NCBI RefSeq assembly: GCF_001424985.1 | Contig: NZ_LMDA01000022.1 | Coordinates: forward strand, 372,001 to 436,000 | Origin: Rhizobium sp. Root1212 | GTDB lineage: Bacteria; Pseudomonadota; Alphaproteobacteria; Rhizobiales; Rhizobiaceae | Reading direction: 5' to 3' | Length of the DNA stretch: 64,000 nucleotides | In this document: positions 11,033 to 19,086 of the stretch, in pieces | Layout: each line of letters starts with the position of its first letter | How positions within the stretch are numbered: the first letter of the stretch is position 1 | The notes under the pieces: generated by a model | Told to the model about the DNA's origin: nothing | Database searches by the model: none | Seen by the model: only the letters and a program-made list of their open reading frames with translations | Made by a program: the position numbers and the translations under genes

Positions 11033-11349
11033 GATACGGTTCCTGTCGTGGGCATGGGGCGGTGCCGGAGCCATGCGGATTTTTCGGGTCAGGGCTTTTT
11101 GCCCTGTGTATAGTCGGCGAGGCGATCCGGCGGGGAGTTTGGGAGCCTCTCCGGCCCGGTCGGTCTGTTCCAAACGATATAGTCATTGCCAACGGCGCTG
11201 AAAGTCGCGGTTTGGAGGATGGACTGTTTCCAATTTGCGACCAATGGCTGCTGGCACGGCCCCTCGCCGCGAATGATTGGCCGAGGGAGATTGTCTTTCC
11301 GTAAAAAACTTGTATAAGTTCTGTAGATTTTAATTGGAGGACTGCCCCG
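11033..11349. promoter_or_regulatory. 317-bp divergent promoter region with candidate gabD promoter
   Basis: No convincing gene is seen between the nitroreductase and the aldehyde dehydrogenase. On the plus strand TTGTCT (11291-11296), a 16-bp spacer and TATAAG (11313-11318) form a reasonable promoter for the aldehyde dehydrogenase, whose GGAGG (11336-11340) is 9 nt before the ATG. Nothing clear was found for the nitroreductase. Confidence 0.45.
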
Positions 11350-12810
11350 ATGAATTTTTCCCTCAAAGACCCCTCGCTTTTCCGCCAGGCAGCCCTCATC
11401 GGCGAAAACTGGATCGAGGCGGACCCGAAGACCGCGATTGTGGTGACCAACCCGGCGACCGGCGAAACCATCGGCCATGTACCGAAGCTGGGTGCTGCTG
11501 AAACCAAGACGGCGATCGAAGCCGCCCGCATCGCCCAGAAGGGCTGGGCCGCCCGCACCGCCAAGGAGCGCGCCGGCATCCTGCGCAAGTGGTTCGAGCT
11601 GATGATCGACAACAAGGACGATCTCGGTCGCATCCTGACGCTGGAGCAGGGCAAGCCGCTGGCGGAAGCAACCGGCGAAATCGTCTATGGCGCCAGCTTC
11701 ATCGAGTGGTTTGCCGAGGAAGGACGCCGTATCTATGGCGACTTGATCCCCGGCCACCAGCCGGACAAGCGTATCATGGTGATGAAGCAGCCGATCGGCG
11801 TCGTCGCCGCGATCACGCCCTGGAATTTCCCCAATGCCATGATCACCCGCAAGGCCGGCCCGGCCTTTGCCGCCGGCTGCGCCATGGTGTTGAAGCCGGC
11901 TGCGCAGACCCCGTTCTCGGCGATCGCGATTGCGGTTCTCGCCGAACGCGCCGGCCTGCCAAAGGGCCTGTTCAGCGTCGTCACCGGCTCCGCCCGCGAG
12001 ATCGGCGCTGAGATGACCTCCAACCCGACCGTGCGCAAGCTGACCTTCACCGGCTCGACCGAAGTCGGCGCCGAGCTTTACAAGCAGAGCGCGCCGACCA
12101 TCAAGAAGCTTGGCCTTGAACTCGGTGGCAATGCGCCCTTCATCGTCTTCGACGATGCCGATCTCGATGCAGCCGTCGATGGCGCGCTGATCGCCAAGTT
12201 CCGCAACAATGGCCAGACCTGCGTCTGCGCCAACCGCATCTATGTGCAGGATGGCGTTTATGAAGCCTTTGCCGAAAAACTGGCCAAGGCCGTCGGCAAG
12301 CTGAAGACCGGCAACGGCTTCGACGAGGGCGTGATCCTCGGGCCGCTGATCGACGAGCCGGCTCTGAAAAAGGTCGCCGAACACGTGGCCGACGCCGTCA
12401 AGAAGGGCGCTCGCGTCCTTCAGGGCGGCAAGCCGCACGCGCTGGGCGGCACCTTCTACGAGGCGACCATTCTGGCCGATGTCAACAAAGACATGGCCGT
12501 CGCCCGCGAAGAAACTTTCGGCCCGGTCGCACCGCTCTTCCGCTTCAAGGATGAGAACGACGTCATCGAGCAGGCCAACGACACCGAGTTCGGCCTCGCC
12601 TCCTATTTCTACGCCAAGGATCTCGCCCGCGTCTTCCGCGTCGCCGAAGCGCTGGAATATGGCATGGTCGGCGTCAACACCGGCCTGATCTCCACCGCTG
12701 AAGCCCCCTTCGGCGGCGTCAAGCTCTCCGGCCTCGGCCGCGAAGGCTCCCGCTATGGCATCGAGGAGTTCACCGAAATCAAGTATGTCTGCCTCGGCGG
12801 AATTGCCTGA
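11350..12810 (+). CDS. gabD: NAD(P)-dependent succinate-semialdehyde dehydrogenase (GabD type)
   Basis: 486 aa. It is an aldehyde dehydrogenase superfamily member closest in pattern to GabD, which oxidises succinate semialdehyde to succinate in the GABA shunt. TPWNFPNAMITRK, the catalytic Glu257 in LELGGNAPFIVFDDAD and catalytic Cys291 in NNGQTCVCANR (with the second cysteine typical of redox-sensitive GabD) are present. No gabT is adjacent. Because it lies just before a sugar-catabolism cluster that should release an aldehyde, oxidation of lactaldehyde is a possible second role, but the terminator at 12911-12934 argues for a separate unit. Confidence 0.88.
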   Translation: MNFSLKDPSLFRQAALIGENWIEADPKTAIVVTNPATGETIGHVPKLGAAETKTAIEAARIAQKGWAARTAKERAGILRKWFELMIDNKDDLGRILTLEQGKPLAEATGEIVYGASFIEWFAEEGRRIYGDLIPGHQPDKRIMVMKQPIGVVAAITPWNFPNAMITRKAGPAFAAGCAMVLKPAAQTPFSAIAIAVLAERAGLPKGLFSVVTGSAREIGAEMTSNPTVRKLTFTGSTEVGAELYKQSAPTIKKLGLELGGNAPFIVFDDADLDAAVDGALIAKFRNNGQTCVCANRIYVQDGVYEAFAEKLAKAVGKLKTGNGFDEGVILGPLIDEPALKKVAEHVADAVKKGARVLQGGKPHALGGTFYEATILADVNKDMAVAREETFGPVAPLFRFKDENDVIEQANDTEFGLASYFYAKDLARVFRVAEALEYGMVGVNTGLISTAEAPFGGVKLSGLGREGSRYGIEEFTEIKYVCLGGIA

Positions 12811-12879
12811 GACGGCCTTAAAGCTGCGCTTTAGGTCTTGTTTTTTCGCATGTCGTTGCCGCAAAACCGCTGCACACTT

Positions 12880-12907
12880 TTGCACGACATGCTTTGTTTG
12901 TTATGAC
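12880..12907 (+). promoter_or_regulatory. Candidate promoter upstream of the HpaI-type aldolase gene
   Basis: TTGCAC (12880-12885), 16-bp spacer, TATGAC (12902-12907). Transcription would begin near 12914, inside the left arm of the hairpin at 12911-12934, so such a transcript would lack part of the terminator stem. Found by eye and tentative. Confidence 0.3.
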
Positions 12908-12910
12908 GGA

Positions 12911-12939
12911 GCCGGCCGGATCATTCCGGCCGGCTTTTT
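12911..12939 (+). terminator. Rho-independent terminator between gabD and the aldolase gene
   Basis: Perfect 10-bp stem GCCGGCCGGA (12911-12920) and TCCGGCCGGC (12925-12934), TCAT loop, then TTTTT. It ends only 8 bp before the GAGGAG ribosome binding site of the next gene, so it can insulate that gene from gabD read-through. Confidence 0.9.
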
Positions 12940-12954
12940 GTTGAGGAGAATGCC

Positions 12955-13758
12955 ATGCCCGCGCCTGTCAATCCGTTCAAGACCGCCCTGCGCGAGGGTC
13001 GTTTCCAGCTCGGGCTCTGGGTGGCGCTGGCAAGCCCCTATGCCGCCGAAGTGGTTTCGGGAAGCGGCTATGACTGGCTGCTGATCGATGGCGAACATGG
13101 GCCGAACGATATTCCGCTCATCGCCGCCCAGCTTCAGGCGATCCTGCGCTCCGGAAGCCATCCGATGGTCCGGTTGCCCTGCAGCGAAGCCTGGATGATC
13201 AAGCAGGTGCTTGATATCGGCGCCCAGACGCTGCTCATCCCGATGGTGGAGAGCGTCGAGCAGGCCAAGGCGCTGGTGCGCGCCGTGCGCTATCCCCCGC
13301 ACGGCATCCGCGGCGTCGGTGCGGCCCTCGGCCGTGCCTCGAATTTCAGCCGGATCGGCGACTATCTTGAAACGGCAAACGACGAAATCTGCTTGATCGT
13401 GCAGATCGAAAGCCGCGCCGGCCTTGCCGCGCTTGACGATATCGCAGCGCTGGAAGGCGTCGATGGCCTTTTCATCGGCCCGTCCGATCTTGCCGCCGAC
13501 ATGGGCTATCTCGGCCAGCCCGGCCATCCCGCCGTCACTGAGGCCATCACCGATGCGTTTCAGCGCATTGCAAAGGCCGGCAAGGGACGCGGTATCATGA
13601 CGCTCGATCTCGGCCAGGCCTATCTCTACCGCTCGCTCGGCGCGGATTTCATGGCGATCGGTACGGATGTCACGTTGCTGGTCTCGGCGACGGAAAAGCT
13701 GCGATCGGATTTCCTCAATGGTGAATCCGGCAATGCAAAGCCTGTCTCTGGCTACTGA
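12955..13758 (+). CDS. HpcH/HpaI family class II aldolase
   Basis: 267 aa. The family performs metal-dependent retro-aldol cleavage of 2-keto-3-deoxy acids to pyruvate plus an aldehyde (4-hydroxy-2-oxoheptanedioate, 2-keto-3-deoxyglucarate, 2-keto-3-deoxy-L-rhamnonate). LIDGEHGPND with the catalytic-type His near residue 45, VQIESRAGLAAL with the metal-binding Glu, and GLFIGPSDLAADMG with the metal-binding Asp are all visible. A GAGGAG site precedes the ATG. Next to a UxaA dehydratase and fucose-type genes, cleavage of a 2-keto-3-deoxy-6-deoxyhexonate to pyruvate and lactaldehyde is my inference. Confidence 0.9.
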   Translation: MPAPVNPFKTALREGRFQLGLWVALASPYAAEVVSGSGYDWLLIDGEHGPNDIPLIAAQLQAILRSGSHPMVRLPCSEAWMIKQVLDIGAQTLLIPMVESVEQAKALVRAVRYPPHGIRGVGAALGRASNFSRIGDYLETANDEICLIVQIESRAGLAALDDIAALEGVDGLFIGPSDLAADMGYLGQPGHPAVTEAITDAFQRIAKAGKGRGIMTLDLGQAYLYRSLGADFMAIGTDVTLLVSATEKLRSDFLNGESGNAKPVSGY

Positions 13759-13761
13759 TCG

Positions 13762-14640
13762 TCAGGGGATCGATTGCAGCAGCGTCTCGCGGGCGGAGCG
13801 CAGGTGCCGCCGGCAGGCGGCTTCGACCTTTTCCGCATCGCGGGAGCGAAGTGCGGCGATATAATCCAGATGCTCTTCCAGCGCGCGCGCATTGCGCTGG
13901 CGCGCATTCGTCTTGTTCCATTGGTAGTGATAGTGGAAGACGATGGCGATGATATCGTAGAAATCGACGATGAAGCGATTGGCCGACGATCTGTGCACAA
14001 GCAGATGAAAGCGCTCGTCGAGTTCTGAAAACTCCGCATAGCGATTGTCGATATCCGCCAGAAGCTCGTGGTGGATCGCCTCGACACGCTGCAGATCGGC
14101 CCAGGCCGGATGCTCCGGCGGTAATGTGACGAAGCTTGCGGCCGAGCGTAACTCGAACATTTCGCGCACCTCCGTCAGCTCCAGTGCAAATTCGCGGGTA
14201 AAGCCTTTCAACACCCAATGACTGTTCGGCCGTTTCTCGATCAGGCCGAAGCGGCTGAAGCGGATCAGAAATTCCCGCACGCTGGTCGTGCCGATGCCGA
14301 TGTCGCGGGCGATTTCCAGCTCGTTGATCTGCATACCGGCCTCGGCGCCGCCGGCCAGAATCCGGCGCATGAAACTGCGTTCAATAATCGTCGAGAGCGA
14401 ATTGGTCTCGTCTTCGGGAAAATAATCCTCCGCCTTCGGCTGCCGCAACACCGTCTTGGCGCGCTTGTTCCAGCGGATGAGCCCGAGTTCCTCCATCCGC
14501 GCGAGAATGGCGCGAACTGTGGTTCGGCTTACCCCCAGTACGTTTCCGAGTTCCGGCTCGGACGGCAGCGATGCGGTATCCGCCAACTGCAACAGGCAGC
14601 GGTTGAAAGCGTCCTTGAAGACGGTGTTTTGCCTGGCCAT
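13762..14640 (-). CDS. GntR family transcriptional regulator (FCD/FadR type)
   Basis: 292 aa. An N-terminal winged helix (about residues 20-75, LGNVLGVSRTTVRAILARMEELGLI) is followed by a long C-terminal helical domain of FCD type (about residues 150-280, with ELTEVREMFELRSAA and a metal or ligand pocket His such as ERFHLLVH). Unusually, a second winged-helix-like segment (ELEIARDIGIGTTSVREFLIRFSRFGLI, about residues 100-135) lies between them. The gene is convergent with the aldolase and diverges from the UxaA gene; a perfect inverted repeat lies in the intergenic space. It is probably the local sugar-responsive repressor. Confidence 0.88.
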   Translation of the reverse strand: MARQNTVFKDAFNRCLLQLADTASLPSEPELGNVLGVSRTTVRAILARMEELGLIRWNKRAKTVLRQPKAEDYFPEDETNSLSTIIERSFMRRILAGGAEAGMQINELEIARDIGIGTTSVREFLIRFSRFGLIEKRPNSHWVLKGFTREFALELTEVREMFELRSAASFVTLPPEHPAWADLQRVEAIHHELLADIDNRYAEFSELDERFHLLVHRSSANRFIVDFYDIIAIVFHYHYQWNKTNARQRNARALEEHLDYIAALRSRDAEKVEAACRRHLRSARETLLQSIP

Positions 14641-14701
14641 GAGATACCGATCGTTTAAGACGAGCTTGGGTGAAGATAATACCCATTGACGAATAACTGT
14701 C

Positions 14702-14722
14702 TATTGTCGATAAAAGACAATA
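14702..14722. promoter_or_regulatory. Candidate operator of the GntR regulator
   Basis: TATTGTC (14702-14708) and GACAATA (14716-14722) form a perfect 7-bp inverted repeat with a 7-bp spacer, in the 125-bp gap between the divergent regulator and dehydratase genes. The position suits simultaneous control of both. No experiment or alignment supports it yet. Confidence 0.5.
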
Positions 14723-14765
14723 ATAACGGACAAAGTCCAGGGAACAGCTGTAGGGGGAAAACGAG

Positions 14766-16271
14766 GTGAGTTCACCTTCGTTCATCGTTCTTTCGCCGGA
14801 AGACAACGTCGCGGTGGCAGCGCTTGCGCTCGACAAGGGTGAGGCGCTGGCCGGCGGTGTTCATGCTGCGGCGCGGATCGATGCCGGTCACAAGGTCGCT
14901 ATCCGCGCCATCCATGCCGGTGAACCGGTGGTCAAATATGGGCAGGCGATCGGCCGCGCGACCGTGGATATCCAGCCCGGCGATCACGTGCATTCCCACA
15001 ATCTCGCCTTCGATCAGGATCGGCTTTCGGTCAGCGCCGCCGTGCCGCCGGAAGCGGCAAGCGCCGCCGACAGGGCGCGAACTTTTCTCGGTTACCGGCG
15101 GGCGGATGGCCGGGCAGCGACGCGCAACTATATCGGCATTATCGCCAGCGTGAACTGTTCCACCACCGTCTGCCGGGCGATTGCCGATGCCGCAAACCAG
15201 AGAATTCTGCCGCGCTATGAGGGTATCGACGGCTTCGTGCCGATCGTGCACGATCAGGGCTGCGGCATGAGTTCCACCGGCGACGGTATGAAGAACCTGC
15301 ACCGCACGCTCGCCGGCTACACCCGCCATGTGAATTTCGGTGGCGTGCTGATGGTCGGGCTCGGCTGCGAGGTCAACCAACTCACGCTCTATGGTCAGGC
15401 CGGCGCTGGCGCGGAAAAGCGGCATTTCAACATCCAGGATGCCGGCGGCTCCCGCCGTGCCGTCGAAAGGGCACTTGGCATTCTCGAAGAGATCGCGGCC
15501 GAAGTCGGGACAGTGAGGCGCGTGCCGATCCCCGTCAGCGAAATCATCGTCGGCCTGCAATGTGGCGGCTCTGACGGGCTCTCGGGCATCACTGCCAATC
15601 CGGCGCTTGGGGTTGCCGTCGATATCCTCGCCGGCGTCGGCGGCACGGCGATCCTGTCGGAAACCTCGGAGATTTACGGGGCCGAGCATCTGCTGCGCAG
15701 CCGCGCGGTCAACGACGATGTGGCGAAGAAGCTCGATGGCCTGATCACCTGGTGGGAAGGTTACGCCGAGATGCACGGTGCCTCCCTCGACAACAATCCT
15801 TCGCCGGGCAACAAACGCGGTGGCCTGACGACCATTCTCGAAAAATCGCTCGGCGCCGTCGCCAAGGGCGGCCGTTCGCCGCTGACGGCGGTCTACCACT
15901 ACGCCGAACGGGTGAACGAGCACGGTCTCGTCTTCATGGATACGCCGGGTTACGATCCGGTGTCCGCAACGGGGCAGGTCGCCGGTGGCGCGAATGTGAT
16001 TGCCTTTACCACCGGCCGCGGCAGTTGTTTCGGCTCGCGCCCGGTGCCGTCGATCAAGCTGACGAGCAACACGACACTCTATCGGGCGATGGAAGAGGAC
16101 ATGGATATCGACTGCGGCACGATCGCGACCGGCGATGCGACGATCGCTGGCATGGGCCGGGCGATCTATGACCTGATCATCGAGACCGCCTCCGGCGCAA
16201 AGACCAAGAGTGAGCTATTCGGCTATGGCGACAATGAATTCGTGCCATGGCACCTCGGCGCAACGCTGTAG
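14766..16271 (+). CDS. UxaA family hydrolyase (altronate/sugar-acid dehydratase)
   Basis: 501 aa, GTG start preceded by an AGGGGGA site. UxaA-type enzymes dehydrate aldonic acids such as altronate or galactarate to 2-keto-3-deoxy acids with a metal cofactor. An N-terminal SAF domain (about residues 15-85) joins a C-terminal UxaA domain with QGCGMSSTGDGMKN, GLGCEVNQ, GLQCGGSDGLSGI and the late FTTGRGSCFGSRPVPS. It is one chain; in Campylobacter jejuni the L-fucose locus carries UxaA-type subunits in the same pathway slot. With FucU and an aldose dehydrogenase downstream, L-fuconate or a similar acid is the likely substrate (inference). Confidence 0.88.
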   Translation: MSSPSFIVLSPEDNVAVAALALDKGEALAGGVHAAARIDAGHKVAIRAIHAGEPVVKYGQAIGRATVDIQPGDHVHSHNLAFDQDRLSVSAAVPPEAASAADRARTFLGYRRADGRAATRNYIGIIASVNCSTTVCRAIADAANQRILPRYEGIDGFVPIVHDQGCGMSSTGDGMKNLHRTLAGYTRHVNFGGVLMVGLGCEVNQLTLYGQAGAGAEKRHFNIQDAGGSRRAVERALGILEEIAAEVGTVRRVPIPVSEIIVGLQCGGSDGLSGITANPALGVAVDILAGVGGTAILSETSEIYGAEHLLRSRAVNDDVAKKLDGLITWWEGYAEMHGASLDNNPSPGNKRGGLTTILEKSLGAVAKGGRSPLTAVYHYAERVNEHGLVFMDTPGYDPVSATGQVAGGANVIAFTTGRGSCFGSRPVPSIKLTSNTTLYRAMEEDMDIDCGTIATGDATIAGMGRAIYDLIIETASGAKTKSELFGYGDNEFVPWHLGATL

Positions 16272-16284
16272 CGGGAGGGAAAAC

Positions 16285-17304
16285 ATGAAGACGAGGCAGA
16301 TCGGCAAAACCGCGCTTCACGTGACCGAATACAGCTTCGGCACGGCGGCCCTCGGCGGCCTTTACCGGGCCTGCCCGCGCGAAACGGCAATGGACACCCT
16401 TCAAGCCGCCTGGGATGCCGGCCTGCGTTACTTCGATACCGCGCCCTATTACGGCCTTGGCCTCGCCGAGCGGCGCACCGGCGATTTCCTGCGCGACAAG
16501 CCGCGCGACAGTTATGTGCTGTCCACCAAGGTCGGCCGTCTGCTGCATCCGGTGCCGGACAATGCGGTGCCAGACTATTCCTATGTCGATCCGCTGCCCT
16601 TCGATGTCACCTATGACTACAGCTATGATGCGATCATGCGCTCCGTCGAGTTCAGCTATGCCCGCCTCGGGCTGAACCGTATCGACATTCTCTATGTCCA
16701 TGATATCGGCGCCTACACACACGGCGCGGCCCGCAATGCGGTGCTGCTCGGCCAATTGCTCGATTCCGGCCTGAAGGCACTGGAGGAGTTGAAATCGAGT
16801 GGCATCATCTCGGCTTACGGACTGGGCGTCAACGAAGTTCCCGTTTGTATCGATGTCATGCACCGGGCCGATATCGACTGCATCCTGCTTGCCGGCCGCT
16901 ATACCCTGCTCGACCGATCCGCCGTTGCGGAACTCTTGCCGCTCTGCGAGCAGAAAAACACGTCCGTCGTTGTCGGCGGCGTCTTCAATTCGGGCATTCT
17001 GGCAACAGGGCCGGTTGCCGGCTCACATTTCGATTACATGCCCGCGACTCCGGATATTCTGGAAAAGGTCGCGGCCATGGAAGCGATCGCAGAAACGCAA
17101 GGCCTGCCGCTTGCGGCGGCCGCAATCCAGTTTGCCCTCGATCATCCGGCGGTGGCCTCGGTGCTGCTCGGCACGGCAAAACCGGCAAGCCTCGTCCGTA
17201 ATATGGAACTGACCAGGGCCAAGATCGGCACCGCCGATCTGGCCGCCTATGAAGCCCATACCCTCGTCGCGCCGGAACTGGGACAGGAAGCCGTCCGTGC
17301 CTGA
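16285..17304 (+). CDS. Aldo/keto reductase, L-fucose / D-threo-aldose 1-dehydrogenase type
   Basis: 339 aa. The tetrad of the AKR fold is visible: Asp in YFDTAPYYG, Tyr in that same motif, Lys in VLSTKVGRLL and His in ILYVHDIG. The sequence resembles D-threo-aldose 1-dehydrogenases, which oxidise L-fucose to its 1,5-lactone with NAD(P). I chose ATG 16285 (MKTRQIGKT) with GGGAGGG in front; the frame is open upstream inside the previous gene. It begins 13 bp after the dehydratase stop and 18 bp before the mutarotase start, so the three form one operon. Confidence 0.88.
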   Translation: MKTRQIGKTALHVTEYSFGTAALGGLYRACPRETAMDTLQAAWDAGLRYFDTAPYYGLGLAERRTGDFLRDKPRDSYVLSTKVGRLLHPVPDNAVPDYSYVDPLPFDVTYDYSYDAIMRSVEFSYARLGLNRIDILYVHDIGAYTHGAARNAVLLGQLLDSGLKALEELKSSGIISAYGLGVNEVPVCIDVMHRADIDCILLAGRYTLLDRSAVAELLPLCEQKNTSVVVGGVFNSGILATGPVAGSHFDYMPATPDILEKVAAMEAIAETQGLPLAAAAIQFALDHPAVASVLLGTAKPASLVRNMELTRAKIGTADLAAYEAHTLVAPELGQEAVRA

Positions 17305-17322
17305 AGAAAGGAAGAAACAGCA

Positions 17323-17769
17323 ATGCTAAAGGGCATCCACCCCTTGCTCGGACCGGACCTGCTGCATGCGATCCGCTCCATGGGCCATGGCGACGAAATC
17401 GTCATCGGCGACGCCAATTTTCCGGCGAGCACCATGGGGCCGAAGGTCGTGCGCGCCGATGGCGTCGATGCGCTGTCGATCACCGAGGCTGTGCTTGCCC
17501 ATATGCCGCTCGATACTTTGGTCGACGAGGCCGCTTGGCGGATGGAAGTGGTGGGTGATCCGGCGGCTGAGCCCGAGGTTTGCATAGAATTCCAGAAGAT
17601 CGTCCATCGGCTGGCCGGCGATTTCCGGGTGGTGCCGGTGGAGCGGTTCGCCTTTTACGAACGCGCCCGCAAGGCTGCCTATATCGTCGCAACCACTGAA
17701 TTCCGGCTCTACGGCAACATCATCCTGAAGAAGGGGGTAGTGCGCCCGGAGGAACTCTACAGACCCTGA
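17323..17769 (+). CDS. fucU: RbsD/FucU family sugar mutarotase
   Basis: 148 aa. FucU/RbsD proteins interconvert sugar anomers (alpha/beta L-fucose, or ribose pyranose/furanose) so that downstream enzymes receive the right form. The N-terminal LKGIHPLLGPDLL with the family His, GHGDEIVIGDANFPA, and the C-terminal FYERARKAAYIVATTE plus RLYGNIILKKG match FucU better than RbsD. The gene follows the aldose dehydrogenase by 18 bp with an AGAAAGGAAG site. FucU next to an L-fucose dehydrogenase-like protein is the main reason for proposing a fucose-type pathway. Confidence 0.88.
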   Translation: MLKGIHPLLGPDLLHAIRSMGHGDEIVIGDANFPASTMGPKVVRADGVDALSITEAVLAHMPLDTLVDEAAWRMEVVGDPAAEPEVCIEFQKIVHRLAGDFRVVPVERFAFYERARKAAYIVATTEFRLYGNIILKKGVVRPEELYRP

Positions 17770-17873
17770 AAGAGAGGTATTGGATTAAAAATTCCGAATA
17801 CTAGGGAAGTGGAATGAGAGAACCATTTTTCGATTGCTTTTCGGATTGGCTCCTATAGCCTCGATTTTAGGGC

Positions 17874-17901
17874 CGATCGAAAGGGAGGAGAATTTCGATC
17901 G
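17874..17901. promoter_or_regulatory. Inverted repeat upstream of the sugar transporter genes
   Basis: CGATCGAAA (17874-17882) and TTTCGATCG (17893-17901) are a perfect 9-bp inverted repeat with a 10-bp spacer, in the 266-bp gap before the binding-protein gene. A related CCGATCGAAGG lies near 17991. The rest of the gap holds no gene; a promoter is expected but none is convincing. Confidence 0.4.
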
Positions 17902-18035
17902 CCGGCTCCTGCGATGATCCCGCAAAAATCGGGCGTCGCGCGGCCGCTCTGATGTCCCGCTGATAAATCGGATCTTTTGCGCCTGACGATCCGATCGAAG
18001 GACAGATTACCGAGGCGCTTTGGAGGAGAACAAGA

Positions 18036-19022
18036 ATGACCATCATGAAGCATATTCTGTCCCGTCGTGCCTTCACCAGCCTGGCCGGCGCCGCCGTCCT
18101 CGCCACGATGATGCCTGCCGCATCTTTCGCGCAGGAGGTCACCATCCCGATCATCGTCAAGGATACGACATCCTTCTACTGGCAGATCGTTCTGGCCGGC
18201 GCCCGTGCGGCCGGCAAGGATCTCGGCGTCAAGGTTCCGGAACTGGGCGCCCAGGCGGAATCCGACGTCAACGGCCAGGTCGGCATTCTGGAAAATGCGG
18301 TTGCCGGCAAGCCGGCCGCCGTCGTCATCGCGCCGACGGAGTTCAAGGCGCTCGGCCAGCCGATCGATGAAGCCGCCAAGGCGGTGCCGGTGATCGGTAT
18401 CGATTCCGGCGCCGATTCCAAGGCCTTCAGCTCGTTCCTGACCACCGACAACGTCCAGGGCGGCCGCATCGCTGCCGATGGCCTCGTTGCTGCGATCAAG
18501 GAAGCGACCGGCAAGGAAGAGGGCGAAGTCGCGATCATCACCAACCTGCCCGGTGCCGGCTCGCTCGAGCAGCGCCGCGAAGGCTTCCTCGATCAGATCA
18601 AGACCAAGTATCCGGGCATCAAGGTCATCGCCGATAAATATGCGGACGGTCAGGCAACGACCGGCCTCAATATCATGACCGATCTGATCACCGCCAATCC
18701 GAACCTCGTCGGCGTCTTCGCCTCGAACCTGATCATGGCCCAGGGCGTCGGACAGGCGATTTCGGAAAACAAGCTCGGCGACAAGATCAAGGTCATTGGC
18801 TTCGACAGCGACGACAAGACGGTCGCGTTCCTGAAGGAAGGGGCGCTCGCCGGCCTTGTGGTGCAGGACCCCTATCGCATGGGTTATGACGGCGTGAAGA
18901 CCGCGCTTGCCGTTTCCAAGGGCGAGAAGGTCGAGGCCAATGTCGATACCGGCGCCAACCTCGTCACCAAGGCGAACATGGCCGATCCGAAGATCGACGC
19001 GCTGCTCAACCCGAAGATCTAA
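18036..19022 (+). CDS. Sugar ABC transporter substrate-binding protein (ribose type)
   Basis: 328 aa. It is a periplasmic binding protein of the ribose/galactose class that delivers sugar to the permease. The N-terminus carries SRRAFTSLAG, a possible twin-arginine motif, then a hydrophobic stretch and an ASFAQ cleavage site near residue 32. The mature part shows the two-lobe pattern (STTDN-type first lobe, VFASNLIMAQGVGQA and KVIGFDSDD in the second). GGAGGAG precedes the ATG. It is followed by a hairpin and then the ATPase and permease genes. The ligand is unproven; a 6-deoxy sugar is suggested by context. Confidence 0.92.
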   Translation: MTIMKHILSRRAFTSLAGAAVLATMMPAASFAQEVTIPIIVKDTTSFYWQIVLAGARAAGKDLGVKVPELGAQAESDVNGQVGILENAVAGKPAAVVIAPTEFKALGQPIDEAAKAVPVIGIDSGADSKAFSSFLTTDNVQGGRIAADGLVAAIKEATGKEEGEVAIITNLPGAGSLEQRREGFLDQIKTKYPGIKVIADKYADGQATTGLNIMTDLITANPNLVGVFASNLIMAQGVGQAISENKLGDKIKVIGFDSDDKTVAFLKEGALAGLVVQDPYRMGYDGVKTALAVSKGEKVEANVDTGANLVTKANMADPKIDALLNPKI

Positions 19023-19030
19023 GAACAGAA

Positions 19031-19062
19031 GCCGCGCCGCCTCAATCAACCCGGCGCGGCTT
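19031..19062 (+). terminator. Intercistronic hairpin after the binding-protein gene
   Basis: Perfect 10-bp stem AGCCGCGCCG (19031-19040) and CGGCGCGGCT (19053-19062), 12-nt loop, followed by TTCCCTTT. Such hairpins between binding-protein and ATPase genes commonly stabilise upstream mRNA or terminate part of the transcripts, giving more binding protein than membrane components. Confidence 0.7.
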
Positions 19063-19086
19063 TCCCTTTGGGAGGAGGCAGCGTTC

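Noticed and set aside
11089-12885. Minus-strand open frame of about 598 codons opposite the aldehyde dehydrogenase
   Set aside because: It is antisense to a clear GabD-type gene and lacks domain signatures.
16315-16326. CTTCACGTGACC inside the aldo/keto reductase gene as a third parS site
   Set aside because: It keeps the CACGTG core but loses the AAAC arm and the left TGT, so the match is no better than expected by chance in codons.
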